A stretch of DNA of 64,000 bases. Origin: Variovorax atrisoli 110B. Lineage in GTDB: Bacteria > Pseudomonadota > Gammaproteobacteria > Burkholderiales > Burkholderiaceae_C. The stretch's first letter is position 1, and every line of letters starts with the position of its first letter. The stretch covers positions 434,001 through 498,000 of the forward strand of contig NZ_KB907451.1 of assembly GCF_000382045.1 (NCBI RefSeq). Reading direction: 5' to 3'. Position numbers and translations under genes: made by a program. Below the pieces are notes generated by a model, which was not told the DNA's origin, did no database searches, and was given only the letters and a program-made list of their open reading frames with translations. Below, piece by piece: positions 25,060-34,785 of the stretch.

Positions 25060-26943
25060 ATGAACCGTTACCCGGTCTGGAAGTACGCGATCATCCTGGT
25101 CGTGCTGCTCGTGGGGCTCATCTACGCCCTGCCCAATTTCTTCGGTGAGGCGCCTGCGGTGCAGGTGTCGGCGGCGAAGTCCACCGTCAAGATCGACGCG
25201 TCGACCCAGGCCAGGGTGCAGGAACTGCTCAAGACGGCAGGCCTCACGCCCGACCTGCTGACCCTCGAGCCCACCGCGGTGCGCGCCCGCTTCGCGACCA
25301 CCGACGACCAGATCAAGGCACGCGACACGCTCCAGCAGGCACTGGTGCCCGATGCCGACGACGCCTCGTACACGGTGGCGCTCAACCTCGTGTCGCGCTC
25401 GCCCTCGTGGCTGACGGCGCTGCACGCCTTCCCGATGTACCTGGGCCTTGACCTGCGCGGCGGCGTCGACTTCCTGCTGCAGGTCGACATGCGCGGCGTG
25501 CTCGACAAGAAGGCCGAGTCCTTCGCCGGCGACATCCGCATGGGTCTGCGCGAGAAGAAGGTGCGCGGCAGCGCCGTGAACCGCAACGGCCAGACCGTCG
25601 AGATCACCCTGCGCGACGCCGACAGCGTCGAGATCGCCCGGCGCCTGATCCAGGACCAGATGCCCGACCTGAGCACGGTCGAGACCCAGCAGGGCAGCGA
25701 ATGGCGCATCGTGGCCAGCATCAAGCCCGAGGCCGCCCGCCGCTTCCAGGACGCGGCGCTCAAGCAGAACGTGACCACCCTGCACAACCGGATCAACGAA
25801 CTCGGCGTGGCCGAACCCGTGATCCAGCAGCAGGGCATCGACCGCATCGTCGTGCAGCTGCCCGGCATGCAGGACCCGGCCCAGGCCAAGCGGATCATCG
25901 GCCGCACCGCCACGCTCGAGATGCGCCTGGTGGACGAAAGCGCCGAAGGCCGTGCCGCTGAACTGAGCGGCGGCCCCGTGCCCTTCGGCTCCGAGAAATT
26001 CCTCGACCGCCAGGGCCGTCCCGTGATCGTCAAGAAGCAGGTGCTCGTCACCGGCGAGAACCTCACCGACGCGCAGCCCGGCTTCGACCAGCAGAGCAAC
26101 CAGCCCAAGGTCGACCTGACGATGGACTCCAAGGGCGGCACCATCATGCGTGACGTCAGCCGCGAGAACTACAAGAAGCGCATGGCCATGCTGATCTTCG
26201 AGAAGGGCAAGGGCGAAGTGCTCACGGCTCCCTCGATCAACGGCGAGCTCGGCAACCGCTTCCAGGTCTCGGGCTCGATGAGCGTGGCCGAAGCCAACGA
26301 CCTCGCGCTGCTGCTGCGCGCCGGCTCGCTGGCCGCACCCATGGAAATCATCCAGGAACGCACCATCGGCCCGACGCAGGGCGCCGAGAACATCAAGAAG
26401 GGCTTCGACAGCGTGATGTACGGCTTCGCCGCGATCATGGTGTTCATGTGCATCTACTACGCGCTGTTCGGCCTGTTCTCGTCGATCGCGCTGGCCGTCA
26501 ACCTGCTGCTGCTGGTGGCCATCCTCTCCATCCTGCAGGCCACGCTGACGCTGCCGGGCATCGCTGCCATGGCGCTGGCCATCGGCGTCGCCATCGACTC
26601 CAACGTGCTGATCAACGAGCGGGTGCGCGAGGAGCTGCGCAACGGGGCGTCGCCGCAGGCGGCGATCCATGCGGGCTACGAGCGCGCCTGGGGCACCATC
26701 CTGGACTCGAACGTGACCACGCTGATCGCGGGCATCGCGCTGCTGGCCTTCGGTTCGGGCCCGGTGCGCGGCTTCGCGGTGGTGCACTGCATCGGCATCG
26801 TCACCTCGATGTTCTCGGCCGTGTTCTTCTCGCGCGGCCTCGTGAACTTCTGGTACGGCCAGAAGAAGAAGCTCAAGTCGGTGTCCATCGGTACGGTGTG
26901 GCGCCCCTCGACCGGCGGCACGGCCGCGGCCGAAACCAAGTAA
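25060..26943 (+). CDS. secD: Protein translocase subunit SecD
   Basis: A 627-residue inner-membrane protein that with SecF uses the proton gradient to pull exported proteins into the periplasm. TM1 is WKYAIILVVLLVGLIYALPN (residues 7-26). The large periplasmic P1 domain follows, opening with the conserved LGLDLRGGVDFLLQVD (about 128). The C-terminal five helices carry GPTQGAENIKKGFDSVMYGF and the conserved AIGVAIDSNVLINERVREEL. The ATG at 25060 is the plausible start: upstream residues are not family-like. Confidence 0.97.
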   Translation: MNRYPVWKYAIILVVLLVGLIYALPNFFGEAPAVQVSAAKSTVKIDASTQARVQELLKTAGLTPDLLTLEPTAVRARFATTDDQIKARDTLQQALVPDADDASYTVALNLVSRSPSWLTALHAFPMYLGLDLRGGVDFLLQVDMRGVLDKKAESFAGDIRMGLREKKVRGSAVNRNGQTVEITLRDADSVEIARRLIQDQMPDLSTVETQQGSEWRIVASIKPEAARRFQDAALKQNVTTLHNRINELGVAEPVIQQQGIDRIVVQLPGMQDPAQAKRIIGRTATLEMRLVDESAEGRAAELSGGPVPFGSEKFLDRQGRPVIVKKQVLVTGENLTDAQPGFDQQSNQPKVDLTMDSKGGTIMRDVSRENYKKRMAMLIFEKGKGEVLTAPSINGELGNRFQVSGSMSVAEANDLALLLRAGSLAAPMEIIQERTIGPTQGAENIKKGFDSVMYGFAAIMVFMCIYYALFGLFSSIALAVNLLLLVAILSILQATLTLPGIAAMALAIGVAIDSNVLINERVREELRNGASPQAAIHAGYERAWGTILDSNVTTLIAGIALLAFGSGPVRGFAVVHCIGIVTSMFSAVFFSRGLVNFWYGQKKKLKSVSIGTVWRPSTGGTAAAETK

Positions 26944-26967
26944 GCGGCAGAAGAAGGACGCACAGCC

Positions 26968-27921
26968 ATGGAATTCTTCCGCATCCACAAGACCATCCCG
27001 TTCATGCGCCACGCGCTGGTGCTGAACATCGTTTCCGTCGTCACCTTCGCGCTGGCGGTGTTCTTCCTGTTCCACCGCGGGCTGCACCTGTCGGTGGAGT
27101 TCACCGGCGGCACGGTGATGGAAGTCGCCTACAACCAGTCGGCCGACGTCGGCAAGGTTCGCGATATCGTCGGCAAGCTGGGCTACACCGAAGTGCAGGT
27201 GCAGAGCTTCGGCAAGTCGGTGCAGATCCGCCTGCCGGTGAAGAAGGGCGTGACCTCCGCCCAGCAGAGCGCCGAGGTGATGGATTCGCTGAAGGCCGCC
27301 GACCCCTCGGTGGAGCTGCGCAGCAATGAATTCGTCGGCCCGCAGGTGGGCGACGAGCTGACCACCAACGGCCTGAAGGCCCTCGCGATGGTGGTCGTCG
27401 GCATCATGATCTACCTGGCGTTCCGCTTCGAATGGAAGTTCGCGCTGGCTACAGTGCTGGCGAACCTGCACGACGTGGTGATCATCCTGGGCTTCTTCGC
27501 CTTCTTCCAGTGGGAGTTCTCGCTGGCGGTGCTGGCGGCGGTGCTGGCGGTGCTGGGCTACTCGGTGAACGAGTCGGTCGTGATCTTCGACCGCATCCGC
27601 GAGAACTTCCGCCGCTACCGCAAGATGTCGACGGTCGAGATCATCGACAACGCGATCACCTCGACCATCAGCCGGACCATCATCACCCACGGCTCCACCC
27701 AGCTGGTGGTGCTGTCGATGTTCTTCTTCGGCGGCCCGACGCTGCATTACTTCGCCCTGGCGCTGACCATCGGCATCTGCTTCGGCATCTATTCCTCCTG
27801 CTTCGTGGCGGCGGCCATCGCCATGTGGCTGGGCATCAAGCGCGAAGACCTCGTCAAGGGCGGCCCGGCCAAGCGCGACGGCGGCTCCGAGGACGATCCG
27901 AACGCCGGCGCCGTCGTCTGA
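26968..27921 (+). CDS. secF: Protein translocase subunit SecF
   Basis: A 317-residue partner of SecD with six membrane helices. Family landmarks are SVEFTGGTVMEVAYNQ (about residue 40), the conserved loop GYSVNESVVIFDRIREN (about 195) and TLHYFALALTIGICFGIYSS near the end. It follows secD by 24 bp. The C-terminal tail (KRDGGSEDDPNAGAVV) is hydrophilic and variable. Confidence 0.97.
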   Translation: MEFFRIHKTIPFMRHALVLNIVSVVTFALAVFFLFHRGLHLSVEFTGGTVMEVAYNQSADVGKVRDIVGKLGYTEVQVQSFGKSVQIRLPVKKGVTSAQQSAEVMDSLKAADPSVELRSNEFVGPQVGDELTTNGLKALAMVVVGIMIYLAFRFEWKFALATVLANLHDVVIILGFFAFFQWEFSLAVLAAVLAVLGYSVNESVVIFDRIRENFRRYRKMSTVEIIDNAITSTISRTIITHGSTQLVVLSMFFFGGPTLHYFALALTIGICFGIYSSCFVAAAIAMWLGIKREDLVKGGPAKRDGGSEDDPNAGAVV

Positions 27922-27937
27922 CGGATACTCCGGGGCT

Positions 27938-28051
27938 CGACAACCGAAGGCGCCTGCGGCGGCGGCGAAAGCCCCCGCCGCGGTTCGCATGCAACGCCGG
28001 GCAATCCCACACTTGTGCGGCAGCCCGTCCCGATGCAAGCTCCGGTTGTCG
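27938..28051. repeat. Inverted repeat between secF and the DUF1631 gene
   Basis: CGACAACCG (27938-27946) is matched exactly by CGGTTGTCG (28043-28051); inside lies a GC-rich hairpin (GCGGCGG with CCGCCGC). It covers most of the 166-bp gap after secF and may terminate secF transcripts, but lacks a T-run. Confidence 0.45.
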
Positions 28052-28087
28052 CCAACGAATCGACCACCCTGGCCTTCCGACCTTTCA

Positions 28088-30505
28088 ATGAGCATTGCGC
28101 GGTCCGCTTCCTCCCTGCAGCTCGCACGCGAGACGCGTGAGCGTTTCGTCTCGGCCACGGAAGGCGCCATCGCCCCCCTGGCGCGCGCGATCCGGGACCG
28201 GCTGACCACGCTGTCCAACGAGGCCGGCACCGCCCGCTCCATGCAGGAGCACCGCGACGACTTCGTCGCCTTCCAGGGGCAGGCCACCCACTGGGTCGCG
28301 CTGTCCCAGGCCGGCTGGCGCAAGGCGCTGGCGGCCAGTTCGGGCGGCCCGGGCGCCGTGCCCTCGGCGCTGCGGCTGGAGCTCATCGGCGACGAGGTGG
28401 TCGAGAGCAACATTCTTTCGTCGCGCCTAGCGCAGCTCATCCACGACAAGGCCAGCTTCGAGCTCAGCGACCTGCGCCTGCGCATCCAGCACCTCGAGGG
28501 CACCACCGAGCTCGATTCCAAGGACGTGCTCAAGCCCGAGACGCTGGCCAAGCTGCTGGTCGAGCAATGGCTCGCGGCAGGCCTGAGCCGCGGCCTCTGG
28601 ACCCGCGTGCAGGACACGGTGCAGCAAGGCCTGGTCGACGTGATCGTCAAGGCCTACCAGAGCGCCAACGCCTACCTGATCGCCGCCGGCGTGATGCCGG
28701 AGATCGACCTCAAGAGCTTCGTCCGGCGCACGGGCAATGCCACAGGCGCGGGAGGAGGCGGCGGCGGATCGGGCGCGGCGCCGATGGACAGCGGCATGTC
28801 CGCGGCTCACGCCCCCCAGGGCGTGCAGCGGCCCGGTTTCGGATTCGAAGGCCAGCAGCAACAGCTTTCGGTGCCTGGCTCCGTCGCGACAACGACCACC
28901 GGCGGTTCGCCGCTGATGATCGCGCGCCAGCGCGCGCAGACCGCGCTGCTGAGTCTCAAGCGCTTCGTGACCGCCCGCATCGGCGGCGACCCGGGTGCAG
29001 CGGGCGGCGCCTTCCAGGCCGGCGCAGGGGAAGGCCGCACCACGAGCCCCGGCAGTCAGCAGGGCGGCCAGGGCGGCGGAGGCGGCGTGAGCCCCGCACC
29101 GCGCGCCTTCTCCAGGACGTTCGCCGGCGCCATCGCCGAGGCCGAGGCCGCCTACCGCATGGCTGCCACTCAATACATGGAAGGCGCTGGCGAGCAGGCC
29201 ACCGTCATGCAGCAGACGGCCGTCGACCTGCGCCGGCGCACGGCCGAGCTCAAGAAGCGCGCGCCGACCACCGCCGACAAGGCCACCGTCGAGATCGTCG
29301 CGCTGATGTTCCAGGCCATCCTCGCCGAGGAGCGCATTCCTTTCTCGGCCCGCGTGTGGTTCGCGCGCCTGCAGATGCCGGTGCTGCGCGTGGCCATCGC
29401 CGAGCCCGAGTTCTTCGGCACCCTGCAGCACCCCGCGCGCATGCTGATCGACCGCATGGGCTCGTGCGTGATGGGCTTCGACGCCGCGGCCATCACCGGC
29501 AGCGCGCTCGAAGGCGAGATCCGCCGCGTCGTGCAGGTGATCGAGCAGTACCCTGAGACCGGCCAGCGCGTGTTCAAGCTGGTGTTCGACGAATTCGTCG
29601 CCTTCCTCAACCGCTACCTGACCCAGAGCGACACCACGCAGCGCGTGATGAGCGTGGCCCAGCAGGTCGAGCAGAAGGAGACGATGGCGATCCAGTACAC
29701 CATCGAGCTTCGCAAGATGCTCAACGACATGCCGGTGCGCGACGAGATCCGGGAGTTCCTCTTCAAGGTCTGGGCGGAGGTGCTGGCCATCGCCGCGCTG
29801 CGCTACGGTGCGCAGGGCGAGCAGACCGTGATGCTCAAGCGCGTGGCCTCCGACCTCGTGTGGGCCGCGAGCGCCAAGCCCAACCGCACCGACCGCGCCC
29901 GCGTGATCCAGGACCTGCCGCAGCTGCTGCAGCGCCTGCGCCAGGGCATGGCGCTGCTGGGCATCGTCGACGAGCCGCAGGAAGCGCACATCAAGACCAT
30001 CGGCGCCACGCTGTCGGATGCCTTCCTGTCGAAGACCGAGGCGATCCCGCAGGTCAAGATCGAAGCGATGGCCGAGCGGCTCGCACACCTCGAAGACTTC
30101 GTGACCGACGTGGGCGGCACCGCGGACCTGCCGCTCGACGCGCACAGCATCGAACTGCTGCTGGGCGTGGACGCCGCATCCATCGAGGTCATCCCCGACA
30201 CCGCCGGCGCCAAGGTGCCCGACGACATGATCGCCTGGGCGCATGAACTGCAGGTGGGCAACTGGTTCATGCTCGACCACAACGACCGCGTGAGCCAGGT
30301 GCAGTTCGTCTGGCGCAGCGACCGCAAGCAGCTTCACCTGTTCGCCTCGGGCGACGGCCGCAGCTTCCTGATCCAGGCCGGTCGGCTGGCTGCCTATCTG
30401 CAGGCCGGCCTGCTGGTGCCCGCGGAAGAGGAAACGCTCACCGTGCGCGCCACGCGCGAAGCGCTGGCGAAGCTCGACGCCAACCCCGAGCGCCTGCTGA
30501 ACTAG
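28088..30505 (+). CDS. DUF1631-family protein
   Basis: An 805-residue protein of a family common in Beta- and Gammaproteobacteria, of unknown function. No signal peptide or membrane helix is visible. The N-terminal 230 residues are helical (HDKASFELSDLRLRIQHLE), then a Gly/Ser/Gln-rich linker (about 220-345, with GAGGGGGGSGAAP) leads to a conserved core (from about 345) containing TVEIVALMFQAILAEERIPF and ARLQMPVLRVAIAEPEFF. The ATG at 28088 opens a family-like N-terminus; the open frame further upstream is not. It is a single gene between secF and a convergent smg cluster. Confidence 0.87.
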   Translation: MSIARSASSLQLARETRERFVSATEGAIAPLARAIRDRLTTLSNEAGTARSMQEHRDDFVAFQGQATHWVALSQAGWRKALAASSGGPGAVPSALRLELIGDEVVESNILSSRLAQLIHDKASFELSDLRLRIQHLEGTTELDSKDVLKPETLAKLLVEQWLAAGLSRGLWTRVQDTVQQGLVDVIVKAYQSANAYLIAAGVMPEIDLKSFVRRTGNATGAGGGGGGSGAAPMDSGMSAAHAPQGVQRPGFGFEGQQQQLSVPGSVATTTTGGSPLMIARQRAQTALLSLKRFVTARIGGDPGAAGGAFQAGAGEGRTTSPGSQQGGQGGGGGVSPAPRAFSRTFAGAIAEAEAAYRMAATQYMEGAGEQATVMQQTAVDLRRRTAELKKRAPTTADKATVEIVALMFQAILAEERIPFSARVWFARLQMPVLRVAIAEPEFFGTLQHPARMLIDRMGSCVMGFDAAAITGSALEGEIRRVVQVIEQYPETGQRVFKLVFDEFVAFLNRYLTQSDTTQRVMSVAQQVEQKETMAIQYTIELRKMLNDMPVRDEIREFLFKVWAEVLAIAALRYGAQGEQTVMLKRVASDLVWAASAKPNRTDRARVIQDLPQLLQRLRQGMALLGIVDEPQEAHIKTIGATLSDAFLSKTEAIPQVKIEAMAERLAHLEDFVTDVGGTADLPLDAHSIELLLGVDAASIEVIPDTAGAKVPDDMIAWAHELQVGNWFMLDHNDRVSQVQFVWRSDRKQLHLFASGDGRSFLIQAGRLAAYLQAGLLVPAEEETLTVRATREALAKLDANPERLLN

Positions 30506-30530
30506 CAGACCGGGCTTCTGCTCTTTTCAA

Positions 30531-30620
30531 GGAACACCGAGGAACCGGCTTTGCCGGGCCTCAGGTGTTGCCCCCGGAAGGGGGTTGGCGTAGCGACACG
30601 AAGTGCGCGCAGCCTGGGGG
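30531..30620 (-). repeat. Stop-anchored three-hairpin repeat, copy 4
   Basis: Read on the minus strand it opens with CCCCCAGGC 9 nt after the smg stop and ends with GGTGTTCC 25 nt past the DUF1631 stop. The variable stem pair is GAGG/CCTC. Confidence 0.9.
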
Positions 30621-30629
30621 TGAGCCTGG

Positions 30630-31148
30630 CTAATGCGCCGTGCGGCCTTCGCGGCTCTCGCACAGTTCGTCGAGCACCAGTGCATCAGGCTCGATGCCGG
30701 TGCTCCAGTGCACCATCAGCACGATGATCTTCAGTTCGTCGAGCGCGACGGGATCGCCCGGCGCGGCCATCGCGCGTTCGACGACGATCTCGCGCAGCCC
30801 GCAGGGCAGCACGTTCGACGATTCGAGAAAGCGGATGAAGCCGAGGCACTCGGCGCCCAGGTGCTCCTGCTCGGCCTGCGAGTACACGCGCATCGCATCG
30901 TCCGATTGCGCCAGGGCCGCTTCGGGCCTGCTGCGCGAGCCGACGGTGGCGCTGGCTTTGCCGTCAGGACTGCGTTCGATCTGCAGGCCCTGCGTTGCAA
31001 GGCTCAGGCCGTCGAGCCAGTGAAGAGCTTCGCGGATCTCCTCTGCCTCGAAGCCATGGGCACTGAGCTTGCGGCCCAACTGCTCGGGTTCGGGGCAGGC
31101 ATCGCCGCGCCAGTAGTTCTCGTAGACAAAGACAAGCACTTCGAACAT
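30630..31148 (-). CDS. smg: Smg family protein (DUF494)
   Basis: A 172-residue DUF494 protein, beginning MFEVLVFVYENYWRGDACP as in Smg homologues, with a C-terminal IIVLMVHWSTGIEPDALVLDEL segment. Its role is unknown, but it is regularly encoded beside dprA, as here (34 bp downstream of dprA on the same strand). The start at 31148 matches the family N-terminus. Confidence 0.93.
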   Translation of the reverse strand: MFEVLVFVYENYWRGDACPEPEQLGRKLSAHGFEAEEIREALHWLDGLSLATQGLQIERSPDGKASATVGSRSRPEAALAQSDDAMRVYSQAEQEHLGAECLGFIRFLESSNVLPCGLREIVVERAMAAPGDPVALDELKIIVLMVHWSTGIEPDALVLDELCESREGRTAH

Positions 31149-31182
31149 GGGCCCAATATAGCCGACGTTCGTGCAATGAAGG

Positions 31183-32334
31183 CTAAGTGGAAGCCACCCG
31201 CTGAAAGAGCCCGCCGGGCAACCGCGAAACATGCCCATCCAGTTCGAGCCCGAGCATCCTGGCCTGCAGCTCGGCGGCGCCCCAGCCGGTGCGGGCACTG
31301 AGCGCATCGAGGCTCACCGGTTCGAAGCCGAGGGCCTCCAGCAGCGGGTCTTCTGGCGAGGAGGTCGCGTTCGCCCCATTGCTGCTCGATGGAGCCGAAG
31401 CCGCGGCGACGCGTGGCGCGTGGAGCGGCGGCAACTCCTCGAGGATGTCGTTCACCGATTCGACGAGCTTCGCGCCCTGCCGGATCAGCGCGTGGCAGCC
31501 GCGCGACTGCGGCGAGTGGATGGAGCCCGGGATCGCGAACACCTCCTTGCCCTGCTCCGAGGTGAGCCGAGCGGTGATCAGCGAGCCCGACTGCAGTGCG
31601 GCCTCGACCACCAGCGTGCCGCGGGCCAGCCCGGCGATGAGGCGGTTGCGCCGCGGGAAGTTCTGCGTGAGCGGCGGCGTGCCCAGCGGCAGCTCGCTCA
31701 CGATCAGCCCCTGCAGCGTGATGCGGTGCGCGAGGTCGCGGTGCCGCGCGGGATAGACGCGGTCGAGCCCGGTGCCCACGACGGCCACCGTCGCGAGCCG
31801 CGGCTCATCGCCCGCAGCATCGAGCGCGCCCATGTGCGCTGCGCCGTCCACGCCCAGCGCGAGCCCGGACACCACGGGCAGCCCCGCCTCGCCGAGCGCG
31901 CGCCCGAAGCTGCGGGCGTTCGTCGCGCCCTGGGGCGTCGGGTTGCGGCTGCCCACGACGGCGATGCTGTGGCCGAGCTGCGTGAGGTCGAAGGCCGGCG
32001 CTCCGAGCACATAGAGCATCGGCGGCGGATCGGCCATTTCGAGCAGGGAGGCGGGATAGCCCGGGTCGCCGAGCGTCACGACGCGGCGCGAGACCTTGTC
32101 GTCGCCCGCCTGCAGCCACTGCCACGTCAGGTCGATCTGCGCCTGCAGGCTGGGGGGCGGCTGCATCAGCGCCTCGGCCTGCGCATGCGAGACGACCTCG
32201 CGCAACGCGGCATCGGGCTGGGTGAAGATCCTTTCGGGCAGCCCGAAAGCCGCGAGCAGGCGGCGCGCGGCACCGTCGCCGATGCCGGGCGTCAGCGAAA
32301 GCCGCAGCCAGCCTGCGAGTTCTGCGCGTTCCAA
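31183..32334 (-). CDS. dprA: DNA-processing protein DprA
   Basis: A 383-residue protein that binds incoming single-stranded DNA during natural transformation and loads RecA. The N-terminal helix-hairpin region (SLTPGIGDGAARRLLAAFG) precedes the Rossmann-fold core with IAVVGSRNPTPQGATNA, SGLALGVDGAAHMGAL and the conserved NFPRRNRLIAGL. The C-terminal winged-helix domain is separated by a Ser/Ala/Asn linker (about 305-325). The gene lies between the LysM gene and smg. Confidence 0.95.
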   Translation of the reverse strand: MERAELAGWLRLSLTPGIGDGAARRLLAAFGLPERIFTQPDAALREVVSHAQAEALMQPPPSLQAQIDLTWQWLQAGDDKVSRRVVTLGDPGYPASLLEMADPPPMLYVLGAPAFDLTQLGHSIAVVGSRNPTPQGATNARSFGRALGEAGLPVVSGLALGVDGAAHMGALDAAGDEPRLATVAVVGTGLDRVYPARHRDLAHRITLQGLIVSELPLGTPPLTQNFPRRNRLIAGLARGTLVVEAALQSGSLITARLTSEQGKEVFAIPGSIHSPQSRGCHALIRQGAKLVESVNDILEELPPLHAPRVAAASAPSSSNGANATSSPEDPLLEALGFEPVSLDALSARTGWGAAELQARMLGLELDGHVSRLPGGLFQRVAST

Positions 32335-32368
32335 GCGAATTTGCGGGAAGAGAAGCCGGGTTCGCGGG

Positions 32369-33586
32369 TCAGGGATTGACGAGGAAGTCGCCGGCGCGGG
32401 GAGTGTCGTTGATTTCGAGCACCAGCGCGTAGGAGACCTTCTCGAAGGTGCGGAAGACCATCAGCAGGCCGATGCGCTCGTTGGGCAGCTTGATGGTTTC
32501 CTTGCGCGCGCCGGTGCGGTCGAGGATGGTCTCGCCGTTCTTCAGGATCGCCAGCACGTGGCCGTTGTCGATGCCGTCGCGCGTGCCCTTGTTGATGGCC
32601 ACCACCTGGTTCTGCGCCGCGAACTGCACCGCGTTGCCGTAGACCGAGATGATGCGGCCGTCGACCTGCGTGGAGGGCGCGCGCGGCACGTAGCTCAGCA
32701 GCTGGCGCGGCGGCTCGGGCAGCAGGCGGTCGCCGGCGCGCATCTCCTCGCGCGAGGCGATGATGTCGATGCTGGCGGGCACGACGGTGATGACATCCTT
32801 GTCCTCGACCGTCTCGATGGTGGTCGATTCGCCGCGCTGCAGGCGTGCCTTGCCCAGGTACTGCGCCTCGTAGCCGAGGATCTCGCCCGTGCCCGGGTCC
32901 TTCAGCGGCGTGGCGTTGCGGAAGATGCGGAAGTTCTGCACCGGCCCCGGAACCTCGACCAGCGGCGCCTCGGCGGTGCCACGGGCGTAGGCCCGGTCGC
33001 CGCGCGACAGCAGCACGCGGCTGTCGTTGCCGGCCACGATGCGCGGCGCGGCCTCGAGCGTGCCGGCGTCGACCACGATGGGTTCGCTCAGGAAGGGCTC
33101 GATGATGCTCGGGTTGAGCGTGGGCAGCGCCATGCCGGCCAGCGAGTCGAAACGGGTGCGTGGTGACAGCTTGATGGTTCCGCCGTCGCCGCCCGGCCCG
33201 CCGCGGCGCATGCTCAGGCGCGCGCGGCCGCCGGTCTTGTCCAGGTAGAGCACCTGGCCGGGGTAGATCCGGTGCGGGTTGGCGATTTCATTGAGGTTCA
33301 TACCCCAGAGCTCCGGCCAGCGCCAGGGGCGCAGCAGGTAGAGGCGCGAGATGGCCCAGAGCGTGTCGCCCGACTTCACGGTGTATTCGTCGGGCGCGTT
33401 GGGCGCCAGCTCGCTCAGGGGAACGCCGGTCTGGGCGGTCTGCTGCGCGGTGGCGCGCTGCTGGGGCGTGACGGGGTAGTTCTGAGCCCAGGCCGTCGTG
33501 GCGCCGCAACTGCCGATCACCGCCAGGGCTGTCAGCGTGGCAAGGAAGGAGGGGCGCCGGCGTTCGGTGGGTCTGAGCTTTTTCAT
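32369..33586 (-). CDS. LysM peptidoglycan-binding domain protein
   Basis: A 405-residue exported protein with a signal peptide ending WAQ-NYP (about residue 36) and one LysM domain (about 68-117: YTVKSGDTLWAISRLYLLRP ... YPGQVLYL). The rest (about 130-405) is a conserved beta-rich region of unknown function. The conserved order smg-dprA-LysM facing def-fmt is typical of Burkholderiales. The ATG at 33586 is set by the signal peptide. The def gene is divergent, 159 bp away. Confidence 0.9.
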   Translation of the reverse strand: MKKLRPTERRRPSFLATLTALAVIGSCGATTAWAQNYPVTPQQRATAQQTAQTGVPLSELAPNAPDEYTVKSGDTLWAISRLYLLRPWRWPELWGMNLNEIANPHRIYPGQVLYLDKTGGRARLSMRRGGPGGDGGTIKLSPRTRFDSLAGMALPTLNPSIIEPFLSEPIVVDAGTLEAAPRIVAGNDSRVLLSRGDRAYARGTAEAPLVEVPGPVQNFRIFRNATPLKDPGTGEILGYEAQYLGKARLQRGESTTIETVEDKDVITVVPASIDIIASREEMRAGDRLLPEPPRQLLSYVPRAPSTQVDGRIISVYGNAVQFAAQNQVVAINKGTRDGIDNGHVLAILKNGETILDRTGARKETIKLPNERIGLLMVFRTFEKVSYALVLEINDTPRAGDFLVNP

Positions 33587-33745
33587 GTCTGATGGGTGAG
33601 CGCCGCGACGTATCGCTGCGCATACGAATCTCACAATTTGCTACGAATTCTGCGCTGAAGCCCTTGGGAGGGCAACGTTTTCGGCCTCCGCGGCCGCGTG
33701 TCGTCGCGGAATTGGCGAAAATAGCCACAACTTTCCCCCGATTTC

Positions 33746-34264
33746 ATGGCCAAACGAAACATTCTGAGTTACCCGGACAAGCGCCTGCACACAGTGGCCA
33801 AGCCGGTGCAGGGCGTGGACGCGCGCATCAAGGCGCTGGTCGCCGACATGCTGGAGACCATGTACGACGCCAACGGCATCGGCCTGGCGGCCACGCAGAT
33901 CGACGTGCACGAGCGCCTCGTCGTGATCGACGTGTCCGAGGAGCGCAACCAGCCCATCGTGCTGATCAACCCCGAGATCACCTGGGCCAGCGAGGAAAAG
34001 GTCGTGAACGAGGAGGGCTGCCTCTCTGTGCCCGGCATCTACGACGGTGTGCTGCGCTCCACCTCGGTGAAGGTGCAGGCGCTCGACGAGAACGGCGAGA
34101 CGCGCACCATCGAGGCCGAAGGCCTGCTGGCCGTGTGCATCCAGCACGAACTCGACCACCTGCTGGGCAAGGTGTTCGTCGAGTACCTCTCGCCCCTGAA
34201 GCGCAACCGCATCAAGAGCAAGCTGCTGAAGCAGCAGCGCGAAGAAATGCGGGAGCGGGCTTGA
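33746..34264 (+). CDS. def: Peptide deformylase
   Basis: A 172-residue metal hydrolase that removes the formyl group from nascent proteins. The three motifs are intact: GIGLAATQ (44-51), EGCLS with Cys92 as metal ligand, and HELDHL with His134, Glu135 and His138. It is upstream of a lipoprotein gene and fmt, which forms the formylated initiator tRNA, so both ends of the formyl cycle are together. Confidence 0.97.
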   Translation: MAKRNILSYPDKRLHTVAKPVQGVDARIKALVADMLETMYDANGIGLAATQIDVHERLVVIDVSEERNQPIVLINPEITWASEEKVVNEEGCLSVPGIYDGVLRSTSVKVQALDENGETRTIEAEGLLAVCIQHELDHLLGKVFVEYLSPLKRNRIKSKLLKQQREEMRERA

Positions 34265-34269
34265 TCCCA

Positions 34270-34785
34270 ATGAACGCGGGCCGACGCTCCGGCTCCCTCG
34301 CGGCACTGGCGCTCGTCGCGGCCGTGGGCCTGGGGCTGCTGGCCGGCTGTGCCGGCGAACCGACCCGCATCCAGCCCGGCACCTTGGCTGCCGACACCGT
34401 CCAGCGCCTGGGCGCGCCCACCGGCCGCTACCCGCTCACGGGCGGCGGCGAGCGGCTGCAGTATTCGCGCATGCCGGCCGGCTTCGAGGTGGTCGACATC
34501 GACGTGGACGCCTCGGGCAAGGTCGTCTCGGTGACGCAGGTGCTCAACGAGGCGCGCTTCGGCCAGGACATCAAGGTCAACCAGTGGCGCCAGAACGACG
34601 TGATGGCCTTCTATGGCCGTCCGTATGAGATCACCCGCGTCAGCTCCTTCGACGGCGCCGTCTGGACCTGGCGCTACAAGGCCGTGAACGAGCGCCGCAT
34701 GCTCTACATCTACATCGATCCGACCGGCGTGGTCCGGCGCTATCACACGGGGGACGATCTCGATTTCGATCGGATCCGCGATTGA
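34270..34785 (+). CDS. Lipoprotein with BamE/SmpA-like repeats
   Basis: A 171-residue lipoprotein: the lipobox LLAGC sits near residue 25. Two BamE-like units follow ([20 protein letters not shown] and [20 protein letters not shown]). It starts 5 nt after def and its stop overlaps the fmt TTG start (TTGA), so it is coupled to fmt. BamE proteins assist the outer-membrane assembly machine, but this one is only BamE-like. A TTG at 34261 is an alternative start. Confidence 0.83.
   Translation: MNAGRRSGSLAALALVAAVGLGLLAGCAGEPTRIQPGTLAADTVQRLGAPTGRYPLTGGGERLQYSRMPAGFEVVDIDVDASGKVVSVTQVLNEARFGQDIKVNQWRQNDVMAFYGRPYEITRVSSFDGAVWTWRYKAVNERRMLYIYIDPTGVVRRYHTGDDLDFDRIRD

Noticed and set aside
25024..28650. 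A 1208-codon open frame on the minus strand
   Set aside because: It is antisense across secD, secF and the DUF1631 gene with His/Asp/Val-biased composition; not coding.
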